A DNA stretch of 64,000 nt from Pseudomonas huaxiensis (GCF_003231275.1 NZ_QKVL01000011.1:62001-126000); one strand, 5' to 3'. Shown: positions 19,677 to 28,829, counted from the stretch's first letter. The notes: a model not told the origin generated them from the letters alone. A program made the numbers and translations.

Positions 19677-21167
19677 ATGCCCGTCCCTCTTCCGTCCAAT
19701 CAAGACGAGCACCTGCTCGCCAGCCACGGCTATCGCCAGGAGCTGGATCGAGGCCTGAGCCTGTGGTCGTCGTTTTCCGTCGGCTTCGCCACCATTTCGC
19801 CGGTTGTCGGCATCTATTCGGTGATGTCCCTTGGTGCGATCAGCATCGGTCCGTCCTGGGTCTGGATCGTGCCGCTGTGCCTGTTGCTGCAACTGAGCGT
19901 GGCCCTGGTCTACGCCGAACTGTCGTCGCAGTTCCCGCTGGCCGGTGGTTGCTATCAATGGGTGCGCCGCCTGGTGGGTGACCGCCTGGCCTGGTTCACC
20001 GGTTTCCTGTATCTGGCTGCGGCGCTGGCGTCGCTGACCACCGTGGCCTACCTCGGCGGTTTCTGGCTCGGCCTGTTGATCACCAACGAACCGCCCTCGG
20101 CCAACACCCAGGTGGCCTGTGGCGCGGCGCTGCTGGCGCTGGGCCTGGGGGTCAACCTGCTGGGCATCAACCCACTGAAGTACTTCGTCAACGCCGGGAT
20201 CTTCGCCGAAGCCATCGCCTCCATCGGCATCGGCGTGCTGTTGCTGCTGTTCTTCCGCAACCATGATTTCAGCCTGCTGTTCACCAGCATGGGCGCCGAA
20301 AGCGCGTCCGGCGGCTCTTACACGAGCGGCCTGCTCACCGCGCTGGCGGTGTGTGGCTGGGCCTTCCTCGGCTTCGATGCCTGCTCGCAACTGTCCGAAG
20401 AAACCACCGACGCCCGCGTCTCCACCCCGCGCGCCATCCTGCGTTCGATGCTGGTGGTGGGCCTGACCGTGATGCTCACCGCCTTCGCCGTGACCCTGTC
20501 GTTCAAGGACCCGGCCGCAGTGGTCAGCGGCCAGATCATCGATCCGGTGACCCCGGCGGTGGTGGATGCCTTTGGCGCCTGGGCCGAACGGCCGTTCGTC
20601 GCCATTGTGCTGATTGCGTTCGTCGCCTGCGTGGTCTCGGTGCAGACCTACATCGGCCGGGCGATCTTCGGCATGGCCCGCGACGGCATCCTGCCGGGCT
20701 CGGCGTTGCTGCGCCGGGTAGACCGACGCAAAGTGCCGATGGCAGCGATGGTGTTCAGCACCCTGGTGGCCAGCCTCGGTCTCGGCCTGGGCCTCAACGC
20801 CACGGCGGTGGGCACCTTGATCGCCTTCGGCAGCGGCGGCTTCTTCTTCGTCTTCCTGATTGTCAGTGTCAGCGCCCTGTATGCCCGTCTGAGCGGTCGC
20901 TGGGACCCGGCCAAAGGCGCCCTGCAACTGGGTCGTAAAGGCCTGGTGATCAACATCATCGCGGTCTGCTGGCTGCTTTTCGAAGCGATCAACGTGGCCT
21001 GGCCGCGGGAACTGCTGGCTCCGCCCGGAGCGCCGTGGTTCCAGGTGTGGGCGGTGGTGGTGGTGTTCTCCGTCCTGGCCCTGTTCGGCCTGGCTTACCT
21101 GCTGATCGCCAAGCCCCATCGCCGTATCGCCACCAGCCTCAGCTTCGCCGGCCGCGCCGTCGACTGA
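19677..21167 (+). CDS. APC-family amino acid/amine permease
   Basis: A 496-residue inner-membrane permease of the amino acid-polyamine-organocation superfamily, amino acid/choline-type branch (relatives of GABA and amine permeases). It has about twelve membrane helices; the first contains the unwound GFATISPVVGIYSV motif, and AELSSQFPLAGGCYQWVRRL follows helix 2-3 as usual in this branch. A cytosolic loop with DACSQLSEETTDARVSTPRA is also typical. The ATG at 19677 follows CCGAGGA; the much longer frame from 19257 is rejected. Eighty bases downstream lies an iron-type alcohol dehydrogenase in the same direction, suggesting uptake and oxidation of an amine- or amino-alcohol-like compound, but that is inference from position. 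Confidence 0.88.
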   Translation: MPVPLPSNQDEHLLASHGYRQELDRGLSLWSSFSVGFATISPVVGIYSVMSLGAISIGPSWVWIVPLCLLLQLSVALVYAELSSQFPLAGGCYQWVRRLVGDRLAWFTGFLYLAAALASLTTVAYLGGFWLGLLITNEPPSANTQVACGAALLALGLGVNLLGINPLKYFVNAGIFAEAIASIGIGVLLLLFFRNHDFSLLFTSMGAESASGGSYTSGLLTALAVCGWAFLGFDACSQLSEETTDARVSTPRAILRSMLVVGLTVMLTAFAVTLSFKDPAAVVSGQIIDPVTPAVVDAFGAWAERPFVAIVLIAFVACVVSVQTYIGRAIFGMARDGILPGSALLRRVDRRKVPMAAMVFSTLVASLGLGLGLNATAVGTLIAFGSGGFFFVFLIVSVSALYARLSGRWDPAKGALQLGRKGLVINIIAVCWLLFEAINVAWPRELLAPPGAPWFQVWAVVVVFSVLALFGLAYLLIAKPHRRIATSLSFAGRAVD

Positions 21168-21246
21168 TTCACCCCCCGCTCCGCCCGCTCTGTTCACCGG
21201 CCTTTTGCTGGCGGGGCGGGCTTGCGCCTGAAAAAAGGAATTCGTC

Positions 21247-22428
21247 ATGTCCACCCTGCATTACTGGAACTACCCCACCGAGATTTTCTGCGGTGCCGGC
21301 GCCCTCGACCTGCTGGCCCAACGCTGCGCCCTGGCCGGCATGCGCCGCCCGTTGCTGGTGACCGACCCCGGCATGCTGGAACTGCCGCCCCTGCGCGCGG
21401 TGCGCGAGCATCTGGATGCCCAGGGCGTTGATTACGCGCTGTTCCACGGGCTGTCCGGCAACCCGAGCCTGGACGAAGCCCGCGCCGGTGCCCAAGTGTT
21501 CGCAGACGGCCAGCACGACTCGCTGATCGCCCTCGGCGGCGGCAGTGCGCTGGACGCGGCCAAGGGCATCGCCCTGCTCAGCCGTGATCCGCAAGGCCTG
21601 GAACGCTTCGAATGGGCGCAAATACTGGAGCACTTCCCGACCCTCGCCAACTACCCCGCGCTCGATCTGCCCGCGCTGATTGCCATTCCCACAACCGCCG
21701 GTACCGGCTCGGAACTGGGCCGTGAAGCGGTGCTCACCGACACCGTGCAAGGCGTGAAAAAGGTCATCGGCCACCGCGAACTGCTGGCCCGCTGCGTGAT
21801 CCTCGACCCGGCGCTGACCACCGGCCTGCCGGCAAAACTGACCGCCGCCACCGGGATGGACGCCCTCACCCACCACCTGGAAGCGCTGTTCTCGCCGCTG
21901 CATCACCCGATGTCCGCCGGCGTCGCCGTGGAAGGCGTTCGGCAGGTGAAGCTGCACCTGGAAAACGCCGTTCGTGATGGCAATGACCTGGTTGCCCGCG
22001 AAGGCATGCTTGTGGCCTCGGCCAGCGCCGCCGTGGCGTTCCAGAAAGGTCTCGGCGGCGTGCACGCCCTCGCCCATCCGCTGGGTGCGCGCCATCACCT
22101 GCACCACGGCTTGCTCAATGCGGTGTTGTTGCCTTATGTGCTGCTGGCCAACCGCAGCGCCATCGAAAGCGACGCTGCGCGCCTGGCGCGTTATCTGGAA
22201 CTGGACGATGCCAGTTTTGACGGACTGCTGCCCTGGGTGCTGGAACTGCGTGGTCGGGTGGGGATTCCCGATACCCTCGCCGAACTGGGCTTGACCGGCG
22301 AGGATGCCGCGCTTATCGGCGAGCTGGCGCTGGCGGATATCTCGTCGTCGGAGACCAATGCGTTGCCGCTGACGGCTGCTGACTATTCGCGGATTTATCG
22401 CAATGCGGTGGTCGGGAAGTTGATCTGA
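21247..22428 (+). CDS. Iron-containing alcohol dehydrogenase
   Basis: A 393-residue group III (Fe-ADH) dehydrogenase. NAD binding is shown by ALGGGSALDAAKG and IPTTAGTGSELGREAVL; metal ligands lie in GMDALTHHLEA and in the HALAHPLGARHHLHHGLLNAV block. Length is normal for the family. A purine-rich AAAAAAGGAATTCGTC leader with AAGGA precedes the ATG at 21247. Substrates in this family range from short alcohols and diols to phosphonoaldehydes and amino-alcohols; nothing in the sequence fixes it. It probably shares a transcript with the upstream APC permease and may be controlled by one of the LysR regulators beyond the inverted-repeat region. Confidence 0.9.
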   Translation: MSTLHYWNYPTEIFCGAGALDLLAQRCALAGMRRPLLVTDPGMLELPPLRAVREHLDAQGVDYALFHGLSGNPSLDEARAGAQVFADGQHDSLIALGGGSALDAAKGIALLSRDPQGLERFEWAQILEHFPTLANYPALDLPALIAIPTTAGTGSELGREAVLTDTVQGVKKVIGHRELLARCVILDPALTTGLPAKLTAATGMDALTHHLEALFSPLHHPMSAGVAVEGVRQVKLHLENAVRDGNDLVAREGMLVASASAAVAFQKGLGGVHALAHPLGARHHLHHGLLNAVLLPYVLLANRSAIESDAARLARYLELDDASFDGLLPWVLELRGRVGIPDTLAELGLTGEDAALIGELALADISSSETNALPLTAADYSRIYRNAVVGKLI

Positions 22429-22446
22429 GCATGGGTAACGGCGACT

Positions 22447-22781
22447 AGGTGCTAGCCGACAGTTTTTCCAGCGTTCTCAAGATCGAGCGCCGCCCGCGCG
22501 GCGCATCGCGACGGTTCGGCGCTCCGACAAGCTCGCTCCTACAGTAGGTTGCAACGTGCCTATGTCTGTCAGGCCATGGTTGACGGCCTTGTTTGTACAA
22601 CGCGGTATCGAGTCGATCCCAACAGCTTCAACGCGATTCATCGCGAAACGCAAAAAGGCGGGCAACACCTCTCTGACAGGCCATGGCACGTTGCAACCGA
22701 TGTAGGAGCGAGCTTGCTCGCGATGCGCCGCGCGGGCGGCGCTCGATCTCGAGAGCGCTAAAACCCCGTCGGCTAGCACCT
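22447..22781. repeat. 335-bp imperfect inverted repeat containing REP-like units
   Basis: The ends are perfect inverted copies: AGGTGCTAGCCGAC (22447-22460) and GTCGGCTAGCACCT (22768-22781). The arms continue in register: AGATCGAGCGCCGCCCGCGC with GGCGCATCGCGA on the left is matched on the right. A REP-like CAAGCTCGCTCCTACA / TGTAGGAGCGAGCTTG pair and GGTTGCAACGTGCC (22547-22560) / GGCACGTTGCAACC (22685-22698) follow. The left arm carries an extra CGGTTCGGCGCTCCGA segment. The interior of roughly 120 bases has no credible gene. It lies between the convergent 3-prime ends of the iron alcohol dehydrogenase and a LysR gene and accounts for most of that 411-base gap. Confidence 0.8.
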
Positions 22782-22839
22782 GGCCGCCCTGACCAGATCC
22801 CCTGACAAGCTACATGAGATGTGTACAACCTATACGCAA

Positions 22840-23742
22840 CTAAACACCCAACCCATGCACCGCCAGCAAATCCTCGATAAACGCCCGCGCCGCCTCACTG
22901 CGCGGCCGGCCGGTGTAAGTGATCATGCTGTGCACCACCTCGTAGCGCAGCCGCTCAGGTTGCAAGGCGCGCATGCGACCGCGCTCGATCCAGATCTGCG
23001 CATAGTGGGTCGGCAGGTAGCCCAGATGGGTGCCCGCCAGCACCGCATGAGCCACCGCTTCCATATGGTAGGCGGTGGCCCGGCTGCGCTCGGGGCGCAG
23101 CGGCAGGTCCTGGTTCTCGGGAAGAAAGCCGTGGCTGATCCAGTTGCACGCGGCAATGCGCTCCAACGCCGGCTCTGCTTCGTCGAACAACGGATGCCGA
23201 TCGCCACAGAACACCCCGATCTCCTCGGTGTACAACGGCAGGTAATCCAGGCTCGGCCGCGAGCGGCTGAAGTACGACACCGCCAGGTCCAGTTGCCCGT
23301 CGATCACCGCCAGTTCCAGCTCGGTGGGTGAGTTGACGTACAGGTTCAACTGCACGTCCTGCTCACGCCGATAGAAGGTCGCCAACGCCTCGCCGAAGCG
23401 CGCCTGCGGCAGCGTCGCCACGTTGTCCGCCAGCCCCACATACAGATCGCCCACCAGATTGCCCGACAGCGCCTGCGCCTCGTCACGGAACAGGCCGATG
23501 GCGTCGAACATCGCCTGTGAGGCATCGAGAATCCGCTTGCCCTTGGCGGTCAGGCGAAAACCGCCCTTGCCGCGCTCGCACAGGCGGTAACCCAGACGCT
23601 TTTCCAGGCTGCCAATGTGCATGCTGATATTCGACTGGCTCATGTTCAGCTCGGCCTGGGCCGCGGTGAAGCCGCCGCATTTCACCACGGTGGTGAAGAT
23701 GCGTAGCAGGCGCAGGTCGAGGTCGGTGACGGTTCGGAGCAT
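22840..23742 (-). CDS. LysR-family transcriptional regulator
   Basis: A 300-residue LysR-type regulator: an N-terminal winged helix-turn-helix (DLRLLRIFTTVVKCGGFTAA, then MSQSNISMHIGSLEKRLGY) and a C-terminal periplasmic-binding-protein-like effector domain (DLYVGLADNVATLPQARFGE onwards). The start at 23742 (MLRTVTDLDLRLLRIF) fits the family; a 37-residue longer frame would overlap the promoter region. It is divergent from the second LysR gene (143 bases apart) and convergent with the permease/dehydrogenase pair. The effector and targets are unknown. Confidence 0.88.
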   Translation of the reverse strand: MLRTVTDLDLRLLRIFTTVVKCGGFTAAQAELNMSQSNISMHIGSLEKRLGYRLCERGKGGFRLTAKGKRILDASQAMFDAIGLFRDEAQALSGNLVGDLYVGLADNVATLPQARFGEALATFYRREQDVQLNLYVNSPTELELAVIDGQLDLAVSYFSRSRPSLDYLPLYTEEIGVFCGDRHPLFDEAEPALERIAACNWISHGFLPENQDLPLRPERSRATAYHMEAVAHAVLAGTHLGYLPTHYAQIWIERGRMRALQPERLRYEVVHSMITYTGRPRSEAARAFIEDLLAVHGLGV

Positions 23743-23885
23743 GGCGGGATTCGGAACATTTGAGGGGCGCCCAGTGTAGACCGGCGCCTGCAGGCTTCGG
23801 AGATTTTTCTGACACGAACACTGTTCATCCCGGCGCTGCGGGCGTAGCTTCAACCCGTCAGCCAGCCAGTAGAAATTCCATCGCC

Positions 23886-24761
23886 ATGTCGACGCCCTCT
23901 CTCAACGCCCTGCGCATCTTCGAAGTGGTCGCCCGCCACGGTAATTTTCGCCTTGGCGCCGAGGCGCTGGGCGTGACCCAGGCCGCCGTGGCGCAGCAGA
24001 TCCGCGGGCTGGAGGCCAGCCTCGGGCTGAAGCTGTTCGAGCGCCTGCCCCGCGGCCTGGCCTTGACCGAGGCGGGGCGCTCCTATGCAGTGAGCATTCG
24101 CAAAGCCTTCGAACTGATCGACGAAGCCACCCGCGCGTTGCGGCCGGAGCCCACCCACCTGACCATCAGCGTCACCCCGAGCCTCGCTTCGCGCTGGCTG
24201 ATCCCGCGCTTGTCCGGGTTTACCGAGCGTCATCCGGAAATCGATCTGCGGGTGCTGGCCACAGAGCGCCTGTCGCACTTCCAGACCGACGCCGTGGACA
24301 TCGCCGTGCGCTACGGCAACCCGCCTTTCGGGCCGGGCCTGAATGCCGAGTTGCTGTTCGATCAGCGCATCGTCGCGGTGGGCAGCCCCGCGCTGTTGCA
24401 GGCCCACGGCATGCCCAACGGCTTCGCCGACCTGCGCAATTTCGTGCTGCTGCACGATGCCCACAATTTCTGGCCGCAGTTCATCGCCCAGGTGTTCGAG
24501 CATCCCGCCGAGGTCACGCCGAAGAACGTGCGGTTCAACCAGACATCACTGGCGATCGAGGCGGCCATCGCCGGACAGGGACTGGCGCTGGCCAGCCATT
24601 TCTTCGTCCGCGACGATATCCGCGCAGGCAGACTGCAGGCCGCCGTCGAGGCTGAGTTGAGCGCAGAAACCGGGTTCTGGCTGGTGTGGCCACGCAAGTC
24701 CCGGCACCCGGCAGCGCAGGCGCTGGTGCGGCAGTGGCTGGAAGAACAGGCAAGCCAGTAG
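23886..24761 (+). CDS. LysR-family regulator, GcvA-like
   Basis: A 291-residue LysR-type regulator of the GcvA/AmpR-like subgroup, judged by SLNALRIFEVVARHGNFRLG, the VTQAAVAQQIRGLEASLGLK recognition region and LFERLPRGLALTEAGRSY. The effector-binding half starts with LTISVTPSLASRWLIPRL and contains DAVDIAVRYG, standard for the subgroup. The ATG at 23886 is chosen over the frame from 23760, which would run back through the divergent promoter. It is followed 93 bases later by an EamA transporter gene in the same direction, which may be its target. Confidence 0.88.
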   Translation: MSTPSLNALRIFEVVARHGNFRLGAEALGVTQAAVAQQIRGLEASLGLKLFERLPRGLALTEAGRSYAVSIRKAFELIDEATRALRPEPTHLTISVTPSLASRWLIPRLSGFTERHPEIDLRVLATERLSHFQTDAVDIAVRYGNPPFGPGLNAELLFDQRIVAVGSPALLQAHGMPNGFADLRNFVLLHDAHNFWPQFIAQVFEHPAEVTPKNVRFNQTSLAIEAAIAGQGLALASHFFVRDDIRAGRLQAAVEAELSAETGFWLVWPRKSRHPAAQALVRQWLEEQASQ

Positions 24762-24854
24762 TTTTTCTATCGAATCAGAGAATTCGCGCTGTCTCTCTCC
24801 TGGGGCGCCGCGTTGATAGGCTGGACACCTGTTCATCCTTGCCGGAGCACGCCT

Positions 24855-25799
24855 GTGCCAACCGAAAAAGTCTCACCTTCCGCCGTTATCGCCTTCGTCT
24901 TTCTGGGGCTGATCTGGGGCAGCAATTTCATCTTCGTGAAGTGGGCCGCGCAGGACATCAGCCCGCTGCAAATCACCTTGATGCGGGTGCTGTTCGGTTT
25001 CCTGCCGGTCATGGCCTACGCACTGCTCAAGCGCGAACTGCGCTGGGCGCACTGGCGCCACGCACATCATTTCGTGGTGATGTCGCTGCTGGCCACGGCA
25101 CTGTATTACTACGCCTTTGCCCTGGGCACGGCGCTGCTGCCGTCGAGCGTGGCCGGCGTGCTCAGCGGCGCGATCCCGTTGTTCACCTTTCTCGGCGCGG
25201 CGCTGTTCCTGCGTGGGGAAACCATCAACGGTACGCGGATCGCCGGGGTCATCCTCGGCTTTATCGGCGTGCTGCTGATCGCCCGCCCCTGGTCCGCCAC
25301 CGGTGACATCAGCCTGGCCGGGGTCGGCTACATGCTTGGCGGCTCGTTGTGCGTGGGGCTTTCGTTCGTCTATGCGCGGCGCTATGTCAGCCCGCTCGGC
25401 CTGCCCGTGGCGGCCTTGACCACCTACCAGATCGGCTTCGCCCTGCTGTTCTTGCTGGCCGTCACGCCCATGCGCGGCATCGACGCGCTGTTCGCCGATA
25501 CTCGCGCCTGGGTGGGGCTGACCCTCGGCCTGGGCCTGCTGGGCACTGGACTGGCCTACATCGCCTACTACTTCATCGTCGAATCCCTCGGCGCCATCGC
25601 CGCCTCCAGCGTCACCTACATCCCGCCCGTGGTGGCGCTGCTGATCGGCGTAGTGCTGGCCGGTGAATCCACGGACGCCATCGCCCTGCTCGCGATCGTG
25701 TTTATCCTCGCCGGGGTCGCCTGTCTGCAGATTGGCGGGCTGACCCGCCGCCGGGCTTCGACACCGACAGTTGACCCGGCAGCAAGGGTTCATCAATGA
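24855..25799 (+). CDS. EamA/DMT-superfamily transporter
   Basis: A 314-residue inner-membrane protein with ten hydrophobic segments in two EamA repeats (AFVFLGLIWGSNFIFVKWA at the start, and a second repeat from about GGSLCVGLSFVYARRY). The family exports or imports small metabolites such as amino acids and drugs. The start is GTG at 24855, with CCGGAG 8-10 bases upstream; the ATG of the longer frame at 24813 lacks such a site. Likely to share a transcript with, or be controlled by, the GcvA-like regulator just upstream. Substrate unknown. Confidence 0.87.
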   Translation: MPTEKVSPSAVIAFVFLGLIWGSNFIFVKWAAQDISPLQITLMRVLFGFLPVMAYALLKRELRWAHWRHAHHFVVMSLLATALYYYAFALGTALLPSSVAGVLSGAIPLFTFLGAALFLRGETINGTRIAGVILGFIGVLLIARPWSATGDISLAGVGYMLGGSLCVGLSFVYARRYVSPLGLPVAALTTYQIGFALLFLLAVTPMRGIDALFADTRAWVGLTLGLGLLGTGLAYIAYYFIVESLGAIAASSVTYIPPVVALLIGVVLAGESTDAIALLAIVFILAGVACLQIGGLTRRRASTPTVDPAARVHQ

Positions 25800-25835
25800 T
25801 CGGCGCTCGCCTCAATTGGACAGGAATACTTGATC

Positions 25836-26150
25836 ATGGATGTACGCTGCACCTCCCTCGACGAAGTCCGCCAACACATCGACCGCATCGACCGCGATCT
25901 CGTCACCCTCCTCGCCCGGCGCGGCAATCTGGTCGCCCAGGCAGCCGCTTTCAAGAAAACCTCCGATGATGTCCGCGCCCCGGCGCGGGTCGAACAGGTG
26001 ATTACCAAGGTGCGCGGTATTGCCGAAGAAACCGGTGCCTCGGCGCAGGTGGTGGAACAGGTCTACCGGGCGATGATCGATGCGTTCATTGCCGAAGAAC
26101 TGGACACCCATGCGGCGCTCACCGCAAAGGCGGCACGCCCGCTGGCATGA
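25836..26150 (+). CDS. Chorismate mutase, AroQ/PchB-like
   Basis: A 104-residue all-helical AroQ-class protein. The N-terminal helix (SLDEVRQHIDRIDRDLVTLLARR), the downstream GNLVAQAAAFK with its active-site-type lysine, and the RVEQVITKVRGIAEETG helix match the family that converts chorismate to prephenate, including the PchB branch that cleaves isochorismate to salicylate. There are no salicylate-pathway genes next to it, so a free-standing mutase is preferred. The ATG at 25836 is six bases inside a TTG-started frame (25830); CAGGAAT is upstream. No signal peptide, so cytosolic. It lies 36 bases after the EamA transporter gene. Confidence 0.85.
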   Translation: MDVRCTSLDEVRQHIDRIDRDLVTLLARRGNLVAQAAAFKKTSDDVRAPARVEQVITKVRGIAEETGASAQVVEQVYRAMIDAFIAEELDTHAALTAKAARPLA

Positions 26151-26360
26151 GCGCTAGCCCGTGACACCCTCGGGAACGATGTGAATCTGGCGTTCAAGGG
26201 CATGATCGGGATCAACTCGAGCGATGACGTCGCCAACGTGGATATCTCGCAGTTCGCTGACAGCGCCGGGTTGAGGGACAAGATGGGAGCGATCTACAGC
26301 GCCGAAGGCAATAACCTCGGCGGCAAGAAGGTCTGTTTCCTGGTCAGCGAAGAAGAGTAG
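26151..26360 (+). pseudogene. Possible C-terminal gene remnant
   Basis: Directly after the chorismate mutase stop, and in the same frame, an open stretch of 69 codons runs to TAG at 26358. It reads like protein: VNLAFKGMIGINSSDDVANV, then QFADSAGLRDKMGAIYSA and a terminal KKVCFLVSEEE. A GTG at 26181 could serve as a start but has no Shine-Dalgarno sequence. The Lys-Lys-Val-Cys-Phe-Leu-Val segment and acidic end suggest the 3-prime end of a lost gene. I do not recognise the family. Confidence 0.35.
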
Positions 26361-26371
26361 AACGCCGTGAA

Positions 26372-26396
26372 ACGGGGGAGCCTTGCGCTCCCCCGT
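26372..26396 (-). terminator. Terminator after the TonB receptor gene
   Basis: Perfect 10-bp GC-rich stem ACGGGGGAGC (26372-26381) / GCTCCCCCGT (26387-26396) with a 5-base loop. It begins 6 bases past the receptor stop codon on the minus strand and is followed by TTTC. It could act in both directions. Confidence 0.75.
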
Positions 26397-26402
26397 GACC
26401 AG

Positions 26403-28829
26403 TCAGAAGTCCCAGCGGGTGGTGACCATCACGTTGCGTGGGTCGCCGTAGGACACCGAGCTGTAGAAGCCGACGTTGGTGTAGTAGGTCTTGTCGAACA
26501 CGTTGTTGAGGTTGACCGTGGCCGACAGGTTGTCGGTGATCTTGTAGCGGGCCATCAGGTCGACCAGCCAGAAGTCGTCCTGGGTGAATTTCTCCTGAAC
26601 GCCTTTGGCGCGGTTGGTCAATATTTGCCAGGACTGGCCCTGCCAGCGCGCACCACCGCCGACGGTCAGACGCTCCAGCGGACCCTGCAGTTTGTAGGTG
26701 GTGTAGACGTTGAACTGGTCCTGCGGCTCCCAGGTGGAGACCTTGTCGCCATGCTGGTCACGCACGATTTTATGGGTGTAGCCGCCCATCAGGTTCCAGC
26801 CGGTGGCCAGTTCGCCGCTCATTTCCGCTTCGACGCCCTTGGTGGTCGCGGTGATGCCGTAATAGGCGTCGTAAAGGTTCGGCAGGGTCGGGTTGGCGTT
26901 GTAGTCGCTGTCCGATTCCGGGCGGTTTTTCTCGTGGACTTCGAAGTACGCCAGGCTGGCATTCAGGCGACCATCGAAGAATTCGCCCTTGATACCCAGC
27001 TCGTAGTTCTGGCCTTCGTCGGGTTCGAGCATCTTGTTGGTGCGGTCGCGGTAGTCGGTTTGCGGCAGGAAGATGTCGGTGTAGCTGGCGTACAGCGACA
27101 ACTCATCGTTGAGGTCGTAGGTGACGCCGACATAAGGCACCAGGCGCCCGGTTTCGCGGGTGTCGCTGGTGCCGGTGATCTTGTAGTTGGCCAGCCGAGC
27201 GCCCAGCAGCAGGTGCAACTCGTCGCTGAGGCTGAAGCGCGAGGTCAGGTAGCCACCGGTCTGCCAGGTGGTCTGGTCGGTGCGGTAGCTGACATCGCCC
27301 CAGTCCGGCTCGATGCCGCTGCCGCCATCCCAGTTCCAGAAGTCGTAGGAATTGCTGTCGCGGTAGGTCGCGGTCCAGTAGTCCTTGCCCTTCCAGTGCG
27401 CCTTGGACGCGGCCGCGCCGACCACCAGTTGGTGCTCGCGACCGAACAGCGAGAACGGCCCGCTGAAGTAGACGTCTGCCGAGTCGGTGGTGGTTTCGCC
27501 GGTGTACTTGTTGCCGTAGATCGAGGTCACGCCGGTGGTGGCGTTGGGTCGGCCCTGGATCGAGCCGAGCGGCGCGTAATAGCCGTTGATCTGGTGGTGC
27601 ACTTGCGCCTTGCCGACCCATTCGTTGGCGAAGCTGTGTTCCAGGGTGGCGAACACGGTACGGGTGTATTGCTCCCAGCGACTCCATTCGGCGCCGTTAT
27701 TGAACGAGCGCGAGGTGCTGATGCGGTTGCCCTGGCTGTCGTAGATCGGAACGCTGCCGGACCAGCTGGAACCTTTCGGGTCGTTGTCCTGGTAATCAGC
27801 ACCGACGCTCAGCAGGGTGTCGGGATCGAGGTCGAATTCGAGGATGCCGTAGTAGACGCTGGTCTTGCGCTCGTAGTGGTCGATGAAGGAGTGCTTGTCC
27901 TGGTAGGCCGCCACGGCACGACCGCGCACGTTGCCAGACTCTGTGAGCGGGCCGCTGGCATCCACCTCGGAGCGGTAGCTGTCCCAACTGCCGGCGCCCA
28001 GTTCGACATGACCTTTGAAGTCGGCGGTCGGCTTCTTGCGCACCAGGTTGATGGTGCCGCCGGGGGCGCCCGCGCCGGTGAGCAGGCCGGTGGCGCCCTT
28101 GAGCACTTCGACCCGGTCATAGATGGCGATGTCACTCAGGGTCTGCCCCGCCGAGTAGGCCGCGGTGCGGGTGGTGGGGATGCCGTCGTACTGGAAATTC
28201 TGGATCGAGAAGCCGCGGGCGTAATAGTTGCTGCGGTCGGAGTCATAGGAGGCAACGGTGATGCCCGGGGTGTGGCGCATCACGTCGTCGATCGAATTGA
28301 GGCCGAAATCATCCATATGCTGGCGGGTCACCACGGTGATCGACTGCGGTGTTTCCCGCGGTGTCAGCACCAGCCGCGTGGCGGTGGCAATGGTGCCCGG
28401 CGTGTAGGAGCCGCTGTCTTCAGTGATGGTACCGAGCTGGTTGGCAACCACGCTGGTGGCGCCCAGTTCCATGGCGCTACCGCTGACCGGCACGGCTTCG
28501 ATCTGGAAGCCATCGGCGCTGGCTCGCGCTACCAGGCCGCTGCCCTTGAGCACCTGGGCAAAGCCTTCGGCGACGGTGAAGCGGCCGTGGACACCCGGGC
28601 TGACCAGCCCCGCCACTTGCTGCGAGCTGACCGAAATCGGCGCGCCGGCGGCCTGGGCGTAGCGGCCCAGCACTTCGCCGAGCGGGCCGCCGGCGATATC
28701 GAACGCCAGGACCTGCTGCTGGGCGAAGGTCAATACGGGGGCGACAAGGGCAATGCCGCCGAGGGCCAGCCGCAGGCTGAGGCAGAGACGGCTGGGACGC
28801 AGGGACAGCGCGCGCAACGATGAAGCCAT
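26403..28829 (-). CDS. TonB-dependent siderophore receptor with N-terminal signalling domain
   Basis: An 808-residue outer-membrane receptor. A signal peptide (RLALGGIALVAPVLTFAQQ) precedes an STN domain (VLAFDIAGGPLGEVLGRYAQ onward, about residues 40-115) that contacts the FecR-type antisigma factor. The plug follows (TPRETPQSITVVTRQHMDDF, GAPGGTINLVRKKP) and then a 22-strand barrel ending in ...VMVTTRWDF with a terminal Phe, as in FpvA/FoxA/FecA relatives. It should import a ferric siderophore and signal its presence. CAGGAGAA precedes the ATG. It is the last gene of the FecI-FecR-receptor unit. The siderophore is not predictable; neighbouring biosynthesis genes are absent, so a foreign siderophore is plausible. 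Confidence 0.94.
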   Translation of the reverse strand: MASSLRALSLRPSRLCLSLRLALGGIALVAPVLTFAQQQVLAFDIAGGPLGEVLGRYAQAAGAPISVSSQQVAGLVSPGVHGRFTVAEGFAQVLKGSGLVARASADGFQIEAVPVSGSAMELGATSVVANQLGTITEDSGSYTPGTIATATRLVLTPRETPQSITVVTRQHMDDFGLNSIDDVMRHTPGITVASYDSDRSNYYARGFSIQNFQYDGIPTTRTAAYSAGQTLSDIAIYDRVEVLKGATGLLTGAGAPGGTINLVRKKPTADFKGHVELGAGSWDSYRSEVDASGPLTESGNVRGRAVAAYQDKHSFIDHYERKTSVYYGILEFDLDPDTLLSVGADYQDNDPKGSSWSGSVPIYDSQGNRISTSRSFNNGAEWSRWEQYTRTVFATLEHSFANEWVGKAQVHHQINGYYAPLGSIQGRPNATTGVTSIYGNKYTGETTTDSADVYFSGPFSLFGREHQLVVGAAASKAHWKGKDYWTATYRDSNSYDFWNWDGGSGIEPDWGDVSYRTDQTTWQTGGYLTSRFSLSDELHLLLGARLANYKITGTSDTRETGRLVPYVGVTYDLNDELSLYASYTDIFLPQTDYRDRTNKMLEPDEGQNYELGIKGEFFDGRLNASLAYFEVHEKNRPESDSDYNANPTLPNLYDAYYGITATTKGVEAEMSGELATGWNLMGGYTHKIVRDQHGDKVSTWEPQDQFNVYTTYKLQGPLERLTVGGGARWQGQSWQILTNRAKGVQEKFTQDDFWLVDLMARYKITDNLSATVNLNNVFDKTYYTNVGFYSSVSYGDPRNVMVTTRWDF

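Noticed and set aside
19518..21254. 578-codon minus-strand frame opposite the APC permease
   Set aside because: Gln/His/Gly-rich antisense composition; the permease on the plus strand has clear membrane helices.
22549..22779. Short open frames inside the inverted repeat
   Set aside because: They arise from the repeat sequence, occur on both strands and have no start signals or protein-like composition.
26367..28823. 818-codon plus-strand frame opposite the TonB receptor
   Set aside because: Val/Gly/Gln-rich antisense frame without motifs; the receptor has signal peptide, STN, plug and barrel.
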